DNA of 64,000 nucleotides from Prorocentrum cordatum. Its lineage: Eukaryota; Sar; Dinophyceae; Prorocentrales; Prorocentraceae. Where the stretch lies: NCBI GenBank assembly GCA_963575745.1, contig CAUYUJ010021172.1:1-64000 (forward strand). The letters are read 5' to 3'. The translations under genes were made by a program, and so were the position numbers. Under the pieces are notes generated by a model. The model searched no databases and was not told the origin of the DNA. It was given only the letters and a program-made list of their open reading frames with translations. Positions 40,929-51,689 of the stretch are shown one piece after another (within the stretch, counting starts at the first letter, position 1; each line of letters begins with the position of its first letter).

Positions 40929-41463
40929 GCGCTGTAGCCAACTCTGCGACCTTCTTATCGATGGACTCGATTATGCTGGCGAGCAGGCCGCTGGAAATAT
41001 AACCCATCCTACCTTTCGGGGTACCGTCTGGCATGCCGCCGTACCCGTCGTCGTTGGGAGTACTGCTGGACTTGAAAGCACACAGCTGAGTCTCCAGCGG
41101 CGCGAACCGCTGGTCGGTCTCGTCCTTGGTGGAGGTTCTCTTCAAATCGAGTGCGTTGGTCGCCTCCTGCGCACCACAGACCGACGCAGTCAGAGTGGCC
41201 ATGGCTTCGGCAGTGTTGGCGGCGTCCTTCTTGGCCGAAATCATCTGCTCCTTGAGCAGCTCTGGGGTGCTCTCAAGAGCGACCGCCATCTTCGAGGAAT
41301 CGGGGCGAAGGAACTGGTGAACGAGCAGCCTCAATGCCTGCTGCGGCCTGGGCAGGCCTCCAGCAGGCGTTTTACAAGAAATCCTTGCAGATGGGCGCCT
41401 CAAGCCGGCCTCTCGGCTGCTAGAAAGCTGGAACCACGGGGCGATGGTTCCAACTCGAGCCAA
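40795..41463 (-). pseudogene. LINE-B ORF1-like N-terminal region
   Basis: A 222-codon frame beginning near the edge of the GAT array. Residues about 70-150 (SSKMAVALESTPELLKEQMI, KKDAANTAEAMATL) are Ala/Glu/Lys-rich with heptad-like spacing, compatible with a short coiled coil. LINE ORF1 or N-terminal segments often carry one for RNA-protein particle assembly. Near residues 165-190, YISSGLLASIIESIDKKVAEL continues helical. The next part of the protein appears to continue in another frame (40656-40928: NFYIGDAPDRAKIWIRGLPR). No zinc knuckle visible. Assignment relies on position within LINE-B and general character. Confidence 0.5.
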
Positions 41464-41471
41464 AATACTTA

Positions 41472-41595
41472 CGGATGGTGCTGATGATGATGGTGATTGT
41501 GGTGGTGATGGGTGATGGTGATGGTGATGGTTACGATGGTGATGATTATGATGGTGAAGCGAATCATGGTGATGACGATGACGAAGATGCTGATG

Positions 41596-41645
<50 letters not shown>

Positions 41646-41850
41646 GAAGATGATGATGGTGGTGGTGGTGGCTGTGGTGGTGGCGAATGTGATGGTGATG
41701 ATGATGAGAGTGGTGATGGTGATGATGATGGTGATGGCGATGTCGATGGCAATGTGATGGTGGTGATGGTGGTTTTGATGATGATGACGGTGATGATGAG
41801 GATGATAGGAATGATGCTGGTCATGGCAATGATGGTGATGATGACGAGGA
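41472..41850. repeat. GAT/GGT array at the LINE-B 5' end
   Basis: GATGATGGT triplets on the + strand with GTGGTGGTGG blocks, same strand sense as 35905-36276. Confidence 0.95.
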
Positions 41851-42195
41851 TGTGGAGGAAAAGGAGGAGGAGGAGGAAAAGGAGGAAGAGGAGTGCGAAG
41901 GGGAGGGGAAGGAAATGGAGAGACGGAAAAGGAGCAGGAGATGGGGGACCAGAAGGAGGACGAGGACAGGGGAGACAGGATGTGTAGCGGAGGAAGAAGT
42001 AGGAGCATAGGGAGGGTTAAGGGGGAATCTGAGGAGGAGGAGGAGGAGGAGGAATCACACTAAGGAGCGGGTGGGGAGCACGAGGCGGGACAGAGACGGC
42101 AGTGGAGAGTGGGGAGGGGGAAGGAGAGAGGAGCGAGGCGGAGGAGGAGGAGGCGGAGGAGGAGGACGACGACGAGGACGAGGAGGACTACAAGA
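41851..42195. repeat. Purine-rich GGA/GAA tract
   Basis: GGAGGAGGAGGAAAAGG variants and two purer GGA runs (42031-42053, 42138-42165). Confidence 0.8.
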
Positions 42196-42415
42196 AGGAG
42201 GACCGCGCAGCAGGAGGACGCGCAGGAGGTGGACGAAGAGGACGGGCAGGTGGAGAACGCGCAGTAGGAGCGCCGAGCAGCGCGTCGAGCGGCGAGCGGC
42301 CGCGGCGGTGCAAGCGCGGTGCCTCCGCCTCGCCCCCGCGCCGCCGGGCGGGGCGCCCAGGGCCTGCCGGCGGCGCCGGGGGGGGTGAGAGGCTGTGGGT
42401 GGCACGCAAAAGGGC
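42196..42415. other. GC-rich spacer without a recognised feature
   Basis: Between the GGA and CTC arrays. Confidence 0.4.
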
Positions 42416-42790
42416 TCCTCCTCCTCCTCCTCGTCCTCCTCCTCCTCCTCCTCCTCCTCTCCGCCTCGCTCCTCCTCCCCCTCCTCCTCTCCTCCTCCTC
42501 CTCCTCCTCCTTCTCCTCCTCCTCCTCCTCCTCCTCCTCCCTCCTCCTCCTCCTCCCCCTCCTCCTCCTCGTCCTCCTCGTCCTCCTCGTCCTCCTCCTC
42601 CTCCTCCTCCTCCACCTCCTCCTCCTCCTCCTCTCCTCCTCCTCCTCCTCCTCCTCCTCCTCCTACTCCTCCTCCTCCTCCTCCTCCTCCTCCTCCTCCT
42701 CCTCCTCGTCCTCGTCCTCCTCCTCCTCCTCCTCCTCCTCCTCCTCCTCCTCATCCTCCTCCTCCTCCCCCTCCTCCTCCTCCTCCCAAG
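42416..42790. repeat. 375-bp CTC array
   Basis: One of the longest CTC arrays in the window, with CCC and GTC variants. The poly-Leu/Ser/Pro frames over it are not genes. Confidence 0.95.
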
Positions 42791-42991
42791 CCCAGGAGGG
42801 CGCGGGGAGGCCCGACGCGACGAGTGCAGGTAGAGGAAGGAAAGGGAGAGGGTAGCGATCCCTCTGCCCATGCGCCGCGGGCAGGCGGCGCTGTACCCAT
42901 CACCAGTGCCTCAGGCGAGACATCGGCAGTAGAGAAGGATACCATGGTGATATGAGCGGGCTTCACACACAGTAGGAGACAGCGTCGTCCA

Positions 42992-43156
42992 GCCACGCGC
43001 AGAGGGGGGTTGGGGGAGGGGGGAGGGCTTCTTAGAAGGAGGCTGCTGCTTACAAGGCGCTGGCCTCATATTTGTAGATTCGGCCAGCGCCCTCAGAGGA
43101 GCAGGCTCCTTCTGGGAAGCCTTCCCCCCTCCCCCCTCGCCCCCCTCTGCTTTGGA
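42992..43156. mobile_element. Family A inverted-repeat element, copy 2
   Basis: The left end GCCACGCGCAGAGGGGGG is the inverse of the right ends of copies 1 and 3. GGAGGGCTTCTTAGAAGGAG pairs with CTCCTTCTGGGAAGCCTTCC. The spacer keeps AAGGCGCTGGCCTCATATTT. Confidence 0.8.
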
Positions 43157-43860
43157 GAGGGGTTAGAGGTGTAGTGTACAGGGGTGCGGTGCCAGCGCTG
43201 GAATCGGCGAGACTACCGAAGATACTTGCAAGTGCCTTACATGCGGATATCTCACCCACGTTGGCTTTGCGCCGATCGCGTCGAACAACGTCAGACCTGA
43301 TTCAACATCCACCGAGAGGGCAATCAAATTTGAACAACGACCCAAATGCCAACCCCATATTTTCTGGTCGCCAAGCCCGCGACCCCCAAATATCGAATCG
43401 CAAACAAAAAGATTTCAGAATTCCCGAACCGCGAACAAAGTGATTACGGAAAATTCGAACCGCCAGAAAAAACATGATTCCATACATTCTGAAAGTTTAA
43501 CTTAGTACTGGTTCGCTTACAAGCCAACATTCCGGAAATTCCAGAACGACGCTCTGGAAATTCCGAAAGCAAATGCGAAAAATCTGGAAATTCAGCAATC
43601 ACAGAAATGAGCTCCCGAAATTCCATCTTTTCCCGAATCGCGCGTCCGGCGATTGGACGTCTGGTATTGCGCAGCCGCTCGGATTGCACGGGCCTCGCTT
43701 GGGAGAGTTCGAACCTGAATGTCTGATGTCGGCTGATGCGGTCGTCGCGAAACCCACGCGGTTGACTTCGGCATGTAAGGCACTTGCGGATATCATCAGT
43801 AACATCGCCATGTCCAGCGCTGGCACCGCACCCCTTTACACCACACCCCTTTCCCCGTGG
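43150..43860. mobile_element. 710-bp foldback with 130-bp arms
   Basis: GGTGCGGTGCCAGCGCTGGA and AAGTGCCTTACATGCGGATA at 43186-43255 are inverted at 43770-43835 (CATGTAAGGCACTTGCGGAT, CAGCGCTGGCACCGCACCCC). The arms also pair at CACGTTGGCTTTGCGCC with CGCGAAACCCACG. The loop holds duplicated CTGGAAATTCC and GAATTC-like pieces. No transposase frame seen. Confidence 0.8.
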
Positions 43861-43929
43861 CCGTGTCTGGCCGGGCCGCACCGCATCCCCAATAGCTGGA
43901 CGATTTTTCTCGACACGGCGGCCAGATGA

Positions 43930-44107
43930 GCGACGATCAAAAACGGGTCTTATGCAAGAGGGCACAGCGACCTTGCTCGGTGGTTCACGCGGGGCGCCAA
44001 CGCGGCACACCGCGCGGAAAACGAGGGCTCGCACGCGCAACCTTACGCGGGCAGCTTGCGCGCGAATGTCGGCGCACACGGCCCCTTTTTCCCTCCGTCG
44101 CTCAGAT
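43930..44107 (+). repeat. Dispersed repeat J, copy 1
   Basis: GCGACGATCAAAAACGGGTC through GCGAATGTCGGCGCACACGG. The same order of blocks occurs at 60304-60481 and, shorter, at 45245-45370. Confidence 0.75.
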
Positions 44108-44855
44108 GCGGAGCGCGGAAGCAGGACATGCTAGCACTGTACGTCGGTGTTGGAGATGCACGTCTCTCACGAACATATAATACTAGGGGGTAAACAAACC
44201 TACCTCGCTTTTGACCACCCTCGCTTCCAAGAGATACCAAACGATGCCAAATTGCAGCCTGTACTGGTCAGGCCGCTTGACGAGGAGGCGCGTGGTATGG
44301 CTTGGTTTTGCCTGGAAGCGAAAGCGGGGTAGGTAATTCACGCTCTGAAATACACTTTTTTGGTCTGCGGGGCGAGAGCGAACCTTTTCCGGTAAAAGCT
44401 AGGCGGGCTACGCACAGCACTAATTGGGGAGACAGGGCGCAGGCGGGCGGGGCCTCAGGCGGCCGGAGGGCGGGCCGGGGTGCAGGCGGTGCCGAGGAGC
44501 TTGCACAGGAGAAGGACCGCCGCGGACAGGAGCCGGAGGCGAAGGTCCGACGAACATATAGTACACACATGGGCGATCTCAGAAACCCTGAGCCCAAAAA
44601 CGTTTTCATCTCTTGGGGGCACATGTTTCACTTCCGCCGCCTTCCGCCGCCCTGCCGCCCGCCCTGCCGCCGGCTCACGCCGGCAGAAGCGGCCTCGTTG
44701 CATTTCCGCCGACCTTCCGCCTCCCTTCCGCCGCGGAAGAGATGACAACCCCTTCGATCCTCGAAGGCGAGGCCCTTTTGGGAACGCCCCACATGTCATA
44801 GCACGTCGCCTCCCGAAAAGTGTGGCCAGACAGTCGCCCGCCACGGAGCTTCTGC
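44108..44855. other. Stretch without a recognised gene
   Basis: CCGCCTTCCGCCGCCCTGCC triplet-like repeats at 44630-44740. No conserved frame. Confidence 0.45.
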
Positions 44856-44869
44856 TGTGTCGCCCTTGC

Positions 44870-44960
44870 GGGGCCTCCTCCTCCTCCTACTCCTCCTCCA
44901 CTTCCTCCTCCTCCTCCCCCTCCTCCATCTCCTCCTCCTCCACCTCCATCCTCCTCCTCC
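44870..44960. repeat. CTC tract
   Basis: CTCCTC with ACT, TTC and ATC variants. Confidence 0.8.
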
Positions 44961-44997
44961 GGGTGGCGACCAAGATAAATCGAAGCAAATCCAAAGT

Positions 44998-45215
44998 GAA
45001 CGTTTTCTTAATCGGCGTTTCGACAATGGGCGGAAGGGAGGGGGGAAGGGGGGGGGTCTGGCTCTGGACCTCTGCTTGATGCGACATGATGCAGCAGTGC
45101 GTCCATTATGGGGGGGGGGACCTTACCTGCCCGAAACAGGCGCCGACTAACAGCAAAGATCTATTCCACGGGTGGGGGGGTGCAAGGGCCCGCGCCGATC
45201 GGCAAAAGAATGCAT
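44998..45215 (+). repeat. 731-bp-spaced direct duplication, copy 1
   Basis: GAACGTTTTCTTAATCGGCG, GGGGGTCTGGCTCTGGACCT, GAAACAGGCGCCGACTAA and GGGCCCGCGCCGATC recur in the same order from 45729. Confidence 0.8.
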
Positions 45216-45244
45216 AAGGAGAAGAACACAAACATGTCTAAGTG

Positions 45245-45370
45245 AGCGTCGATGCTTAGCTGGTCTTAGGCGAAAAGACATAGCGACCTTACGCCGCGGC
45301 TTACGCGGGCCGCCAACGTGGCACACCGCGTGGGAAAGAGAGCGCGATCCCGCTTTCCTGCGTCGGTCAA
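45245..45370 (+). repeat. Dispersed repeat J, copy 2
   Basis: TGGTCTTAGGCGAAAAGACA, TAGCGACCTTACGCCGCGGC and TTACGCGGGCCGCCAACGTG match copy 3 at 60304. Shorter at the right end. Confidence 0.65.
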
Positions 45371-45728
45371 GCGAATGTGCATAGATCGCGAAATCTCCAA
45401 ATACCACAAGTGATATCTGTCGCAAGTCGTGGACGCTCCAGCGCGAGTCCAGGGACAGCAAAAGTCGTGAAGTCCTTGACGCCAGTGCCAGGAACCCTGC
45501 CAGACTTCTGCACACGGCGAGCAGAGAGTCGCGAGCGATAAACAGCACATGTACCCTGAGATCTGGGCGATGCTTTTTTTTCATACTGGACGTTTTCACC
45601 TGGTTTCGGGCCTCAGGACCCTCACGGAGCGATCCGGCTAGAAAAACGCTGCAGAAAAAATGGGTCTAGGGCTCCGTTCGCGAATGTTCACGATGTTGCA
45701 ACTTTTGCCGCGAGGCCAGATCCATATG

Positions 45729-45940
45729 CGAACGTTTTCTTATTCGAGGTTTCGACGTTGAGTGAAAGGGGGGGAGGGGGGGGGTCTGGCTCCGGACCTC
45801 TGCGTAGCGCGACTGTTTGCACCAGTGGGCCTTCTGGGGGAGACCCACCTGCTTGAAACAGGCGCCAAAAACACCCGAGATCTACTCCATGGGGAGGGGG
45901 GGACGGGGGGGGGTGCGAGGGCCCGCGCCGATCACGTGTT
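45729..45940 (+). repeat. 731-bp-spaced direct duplication, copy 2
   Basis: GAACGTTTTCTTATTCGAGG, GGGGGTCTGGCTCCGGACCT, GAAACAGGCGCCAAAAAC and GGGCCCGCGCCGATC. Confidence 0.8.
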
Positions 45941-46670
45941 TCTACGCTGTCGGTGTCTGGCGACCGTCCTCGGGCCGTCAGGAACCTATCCGCGACGAAA
46001 AACTTGCACGGAGGGGCCCCACGAGGAATCCGGGGACCGAGCATGCAGGCATGGCGGGACTGGCTCGCTCCACAGGTCGTCGCTGTCGCTCGGAAGCAGG
46101 GTCGTCGCTGTCACAGGTAGAGACGCGCAGGCACGAGAGAGCGCGTCCCACGGGCGCCTGCTTGGAGGCAGCGCCCACCCACCCCCATCCGGAAACTTGA
46201 GGGGGGAAGAGGTAGACTCCCTCCCCCGCACCCCGGGTTCAAATCCAGGGGGGACATCCCCCCCCCTTCCCACCCCCCCGGTGTTAAGGCCAAGTAAGAC
46301 GGCCGGCGTGCCGACCCCCACCCTTGGCGACAAGGGGTGCGTCGCGCATTCGTCGCCCGTGCGTCGCCCGTGCGTCGGCCGCAAAAAAAGCCGCCGTCCT
46401 CGCGATCGCCGGGGGGGCCCCGGGTTCCGAACCCAGGGGGAAACCCTGCAAGCAGGGGGAAACCCTGCAAGCGACCACAGAGAGCCTGCTCCTCCTCCCT
46501 CCTCCTCCCTCCTCCCCCTCCCTCCTCCTCCCTCCTCCTTCCTCCTCCTCTCTCCTACGGCACCGCCCTGGCAGGGCACGGAGCTGCGCACGCGGCCAGC
46601 GCCGGGAGGCCGGGCAAGGCCCCGACTGTGCCAGGGCGGCTCCACGCCCAGTGCCGCCGCCGGCAGCAGG
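45941..46670. other. Stretch without a recognised gene
   Basis: Contains CAGGGGGAAACCCTGCAAG twice in tandem (46435, 46454) and a CCTCCTCCCTCCTCC run at 46490-46550. GGGTTCAAATCC at 46230 resembles a tRNA B box but no tRNA fold was found. Confidence 0.5.
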
Positions 46671-47050
46671 GCGAGGGCGGGAGGAGGAGAGGGAGGAGGA
46701 GGACAGGAGGGGGGGCAGGAGGGAGGAGGGAGGGACAAAGGAGGAGGAAAGGGAGGAGGGAGGGAGGAAGGGAGGAGGGAGGGAAAAGAGAGGAGGGAGG
46801 GAGCAGGGAGGGACAAGGGAGGAGGGAGGGACAAGGCAGAGACAAGGGAGGAGGGAAGAGGGAGGCGGATGGAGGAGAGAGGGGGAAGGCAGGACGGGGG
46901 ATGGGGAGAGGCAAGGGGCAGAGGGGCGGTGAGACGAGGGAGAAGGGCGGAGAGAAGGGCGGAAGGAGGAGGGAGGGGAAGGGAGGGAAAGGTAGGAGGG
47001 GGGACGAGGGATGAAGGGATGAAAAAGATGAGGGAGGATGGAGCAAGAGG
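46671..47050. repeat. GGGAGGAGGGA purine-rich minisatellite
   Basis: AGGGAGGAGGGAGGGA and GGACAAGGGAGG units of 8-16 bp. Confidence 0.85.
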
Positions 47051-47211
47051 ACAGAGGAAAGGAGCGACAGAGAACGACGTAAAAATATGCAGGAGCTCAT
47101 CCTAGGGAACATCATCAACTGGACCCTCGCAGTATGTAAATATGTTTGTGTACATACCTCCCTATATCGAAGCAACTACGTATACACAATCATGAAAAGA
47201 AGTCGTCATTC

Positions 47212-47244
47212 ATTCATACATACATACATACATACACACATACA

Positions 47245-47278
<34 letters not shown>

Positions 47279-47424
47279 CATACATACATACATACATACA
47301 TACATACATACATACATACATACATACATACATACATACATACATACATACATACATACATACATACATACATGCATGCATGCATGCATGCATGCATGCA
47401 TGCATGCATACATACATGCATGCA
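47212..47424. repeat. CATA tetranucleotide array
   Basis: About 40 ACAT/CATA units with one TATA variant, turning into GCAT/ATGC units at 47373-47420. Confidence 0.97.
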
Positions 47425-47624
47425 TCAGAGAGAACGCGTTTCACGGGTGCTTACCTTGGGAACATTCGGCGGCGCGTTTCAAACCGGGGGGGTGGGCCCC
47501 CCCCCCAACACTCGGCGCCGTCGATCAAAACCAGGGGGAACTCCCCTCCCCCCCAAACCCGCCCCTCCCGAACCCCCCCCCTCCACCCCCCTCCCAAGAA
47601 GGGGAGAGTTCAACCCCCCCACCC

Positions 47625-47656
47625 CCCCTCAGCGCCGGCGCGAGCGCCGGCGCTGC
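47625..47656. other. GC-rich perfect palindrome
   Basis: AGCGCCGGCGC and GCGCCGGCGCT around a short GA, a strong hairpin in a C-rich setting. Confidence 0.8.
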
Positions 47657-47839
47657 GGGCCTCATGCAACGCGTAGATCTTCAACACCATACTATGCCAT
47701 GTAATGCTATGCCATTCTGCGACATCCGATTGTGCGAATAGAGAGGAGATCTACGCCATAGCATGGGATTGGAGGGAGGGGTAGGACTTCAGATATGACG
47801 CGATCGCACCTAGCTTGGCCCCCCCTCTCCCGTCGCCCT

Positions 47840-47990
47840 CTCCGCCCCCCCTCCTCCTCCTCCTGCTCCTCCTCCTCTCTCCTCCCCTCCTCCTCCTCCT
47901 CCTTCCTCCTCCTTATCCATTTCCTCCTCCTCCTCCTCCTCCTCCTCCTCCTCCTCCTCCTCCTCCGCCTGCGCCTGCGCCTCCGCCTCG
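47840..47990. repeat. CTC array
   Basis: CTCCTC runs ending with CTGCGCCTGCGCCTC. Confidence 0.9.
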
Positions 47991-48383
47991 AGGAGGGAAG
48001 AGGCATACGATGTCGTGTGCTCCCCGACGCATGCCAGACGTGCCAGCTGCCGAGAGCAGCCTGGGCGGCCGGCGCACCTTCGCCCCCTCCAGGGGCAGGG
48101 AAATCAAAGGGCCTCGAAGATGGCACGGCCCGCTCGTGCGCAGGCGATGGCCACGCGCGAGGCGGCGGTGCCGCTCCTCCACGACCCACTTCGCCGCGGC
48201 AAAAAGCCGACACCAATGCAGAATGCATCGCCAGTGCGCCCAGCCTGTGCGCCGGGCGGGCGCCCGCTGTGCCCGCCGCGCCCAGCCTGTGCGCCGCTCA
48301 CGCCGAGCAGAGCTCGCTGTGTACGAGAGCGCCGCCGCCCTGGCCGTCATCATCCTGTAGCAGGCGCCGGGAATGGTGCGGTG

Positions 48384-48425
48384 GCCTTCTCCTCCTCCTC
48401 CTCCTCCTCCTCCTCCTCCTCCTCC

Positions 48426-48518
<93 letters not shown>
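48384..48518. repeat. CTC then ATC microsatellites
   Basis: About 14 CTC units followed directly by about 30 ATC units, a sharp switch of repeat type. Confidence 0.95.
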
Positions 48519-48519
<1 letters not shown>

Positions 48520-48721
48520 TAGCCTGCTCCTGCGCCTGTCCTCTTCCTCTGCCGCGTCCCCCTCTTTCCTCCTCTTCCTCCAATCCCCTTCCCCCTTTCT
48601 CGCACTCCTCTTCATCCTCCTCCTCCCCCTCCATCTCCTATACGTGTCTCATATGTACTTGTGTACATATGTATGTGTGTATGTTGTCCAGCGCGGGCCC
48701 CAAACCGTGTTTTTCCTAGCG

Positions 48722-48798
48722 ATCGATAGTAAGCGACGTACGATGTGCAGCATACGTGGTGTCATTTATACTGTGCAACATGGATTGAAACCTAGATG

Positions 48799-48834
<36 letters not shown>

Positions 48835-49012
48835 ATCTATGTCGTGCAAACTACGGAATGCAATCTATGTTGCGAACGTTCGAAAGCAGGCCGCAAGCGC
48901 AAAAACAAATGACGCACGATCTGTGGTGGAGCACATTATGTGAAGCAGTCGACATTTTGCAATCGATGCGGTGCAGTCGATGTGGTGCAACGGTTTTTAC
49001 AAACGAGTTGAC
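48722..49012. repeat. Degenerate short repeat around a TA microsatellite
   Basis: Loose GATGTGGTGCAA units flank (TA)n at 48804-48831. AGATGGTGATATA and TATATGCCATCT pair across it. Confidence 0.5.
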
Positions 49013-49513
49013 ACATCCCATGCTCTTGCAAGGATCCCACCCACCCACCCGCAACTGGGTTTGCAAAAGCCCATGCGGCGGCGACTGCGATGAGTGTTTG
49101 GCGTTGGCTGGTGCGTCCCTGCGGCCGTGCCAACCCAAGCACGCGCTCGCAGCGACCAGCTAGTTTGGCGCGACCGACCCGGCCCCGATGGCGCTGACCG
49201 CTGGGCACATCCCAACGGGCACTTCAGTGCGAGCCGGCGATTTGGGCGAGCGCGGTATCATGGCAACGTCGACAACGGCAGACACGATGATGATAGTAGC
49301 GATGCTGGTGGCGATGTTGACAACGACGACGGCACGGCCAGTGACGGCGCCGATGCTGATCACGCAGACGACGATGGCGGCGTCCTCGCGTCGGTGATGT
49401 AGGTTTTGGAAGGAGGCCAACATGCCCGCGCGGCCGACGTGCGAGTGGCCCGCATGGTATTATTTGACACGGATCGTGCCTTGCAAAATCACTTAAGACC
49501 GTGACGGTGGGTA
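49013..49513. other. Stretch without a recognised gene
   Basis: Includes loose GACGATGGC triplets at 49260-49390. No conserved frame. Confidence 0.45.
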
Positions 49514-49797
49514 CCAAATGGCACTTGGCAACGACAGCGACGCCAACGACGACAGCGACAACGACGACGACTACACCGCCGACAACGACTACGACGACAC
49601 CGACGACGCCTCCAACGACTTCGACGCCGCCGACAACGACGCCGACGACGAAGACGACGACGACACCGACGACGACGCCGACGCCGACGCCGACGACGAC
49701 GACGATGACAACGACGACGACGATGACGACGCCGACGACGACGACGACGACGACAGCGACACCGACGACGACGACGACGACGACGCCAACGACGCCA

Positions 49798-49834
<37 letters not shown>

Positions 49835-50086
49835 CGGCGACGACGACACCGACGCCGACGACGACGACGACGAAGACGACGACGACGCCGACGCCGACGA
49901 CGACGACGAAGACGACGACGACGTCGCCAACGAAGACGATGACGAGGGAGGAGGGAGGACGACGACGGCGACAACGACGACAACGACGACAACGCCGAGG
50001 AAGGAGGGAGGACGGCGACGACGCGAACGACAAAGAGGGAGGAAGGACGGCGACGCCGACGACGACAACGACGGGGGAGAAGGGAA

Positions 50087-50124
<38 letters not shown>

Positions 50125-50315
50125 CGACGAAATAGAGGGACGACGACGAGACGCCGACGACGGACGACGACGACGACGAGGGAGGAGGAGGAAGGACGAC
50201 CACGGCGACAACGACGACGGAAACGACCACGACGCCAAAGAGGACGACGACGACGAACACGAGGAAAGACAGCGGACGACGTAGGCGACGACGACGACGA
50301 CGCGGGAGGAGGGAG

Positions 50316-50345
<30 letters not shown>
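49514..50345. repeat. 830-bp ACG/GAC triplet array
   Basis: GACGACGAC with ACC, GCC and AAC variants, grading into GGAGGAAGGACG blocks. The 300-523 codon frames over it (poly-Asp, poly-Thr, poly-Val/Arg) are artefacts. Confidence 0.95.
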
Positions 50346-50346
<1 letters not shown>

Positions 50347-50820
50347 CAAGAGCACGCGCGCACGCTTTTGTTGAAAATCCGTGTTGCGAAACCTTGTGTG
50401 TTTGTAGGTTTTTTGGGGCACACAATTTTGAAATCCTTCCGAAACCGATTAGTTTTGAAGGATTTCGGCATACGCGCGCGACGACGCGCGCGTCTGCACT
50501 TCGTCCCATTTTTTGCAGGGAGGATTATAGCGACGGCACACGCGCAAGGGCGTTCGACAGATTTCGACCTGCGCGCGCGCGAAGCACGTTTGGTAGCATT
50601 TTGTGAAAATCTTGAAAAACCTGTGGTTTTCTTAAAATTTCGCAAGAGCTCGCGCGTAAGCTTTTGTAGCAAATCAGTGTTGCGAAACCCTGTGTTATTG
50701 TATGTGTTTTTGGAAACTCGATTGCGAAATCCTTCCGACGCCGAAGGTTTTTGAAGGATTTCGGCATGCGCGCGCGACGACGCGCGCGTGTGCACTTCGT
50801 CCCATTTGTTGCAAGGGATG
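50346..50820. repeat. 296-bp tandem duplication with CG-alternating core
   Basis: AAATCCTTCCGA occurs at 50431 and 50727 (296 bp). Both units contain GTTGCGAAACCNTGTGT, GAAGGATTTCGGCAT, CGCGCGCGACGACGCGCGCG and TGCACTTCGTCCCATTT. The CGCGCGCGACGACGCGCGCG core is an imperfect palindrome. Confidence 0.9.
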
Positions 50821-51029
50821 CGTGAAAAAGCCTTATGTTAGAACAAAAGATGTCCCCGCGTATCGTTTTTAACCAGAAAACCTCAGGGGGTCGATACCGG
50901 CCCCCCTGGGATAGTGCAATGTCATATTTAGGATGGACATGTGGTCAGAATCATATATGATTTACATACCCGAAAGGGGGGGAATAACACTGGGGGGAAG
51001 GGTATAGTTTTTTTCTTTGAAAGGAGAAT

Positions 51030-51175
51030 CCAACGTCGGCGACGGGCGGCGACGAGACGGCGACGAGGCGGCGACGGGGCGGCGACGGCGGCCACACGGC
51101 CGCCAGACCGAAGACGCGGCCCAGACAACGGGCGACGACAAGACGGCGACGGGGTTGCGGCGGCGGCCACATCGT
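51030..51175. repeat. GGCGACGGGGCGGCGAC minisatellite
   Basis: GGCGACGAGACGGCGACG variants at 9-17 bp spacing. Confidence 0.75.
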
Positions 51176-51257
51176 CCCCAGACCGACGACATGTCCCAGT
51201 CCCTCGGAACAAAAGCAACAGCCCCTTAGTGCAAACACTGTTTGGGGGGAAATCGAT

Positions 51258-51352
51258 GCGTGTATGTCATGTATGCGTATGTATGTATGCATAAATATGT
51301 ACATACATACATGCATGCATACGTACGTACGTACATTCATACATACATGTGT
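51258..51352. repeat. ATGT/CATA tetranucleotide tract
   Basis: GTATGTATGCATAAATATGT and ACATACATACATGCATGC runs. Confidence 0.9.
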
Positions 51353-51689
51353 GCATACTCTCGCACTCCCACACCTAGTGGTCAATTAGCCGGCCTGACT
51401 GGGGCGGTAGTCCTCCTACCCATCAGAGCATGCATCATACATAGTTCTACTAACATTCAGATGTTGTCGTCGACGTTCCAAAATGCGTGGCAGGAGTGGG
51501 ACGAGACGCACATAGTGCTCGAGAGGGCGACATGTTGCTGTAGACTGTCGTCTCATCGCCGCGGCATGTCCGTGCCTGGACATTGAGCTCCCGCTTGGGA
51601 GTGGCGCATCATGTTTGCTGTGCAAGAGAATGAGCCAGGCGATGCCCCAATTAGGGGCATTCGCTCCTACAAGTCCACTCATAGCTGCT

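Larger units (their letters stand above)
36277..41463 (-). mobile_element. LINE-B: near-complete non-LTR retrotransposon, decayed
   Basis: Order on the minus strand: ORF1-like region (41463 to about 40250), endonuclease (about 39990-39030), linker, RT (about 38590-37140), thumb and Cys/His knuckle (37065-36277). At about 5.2 kb this is close to full length for such elements. Inactivating features are many frameshifts, a stop in the endonuclease (39820-39822), a GA/TA microsatellite inside it (39517-39655), and the RT motif A Asp changed to Gly. Both ends abut GAT arrays of the same strand sense, so the element may have inserted into, or carries, a GAT tract. Confidence 0.85.

Noticed and set aside
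46215-46262. tRNA-like B box GGGTTCAAATCC
   Set aside because: No acceptor, D or anticodon stem could be fitted upstream. A second GGGTTCCGAACCC nearby suggests a chance or repeat feature.
47212-47424. Regular short repeats as a CRISPR array
   Set aside because: Tetranucleotide repeats without spacers in eukaryotic-type sequence.
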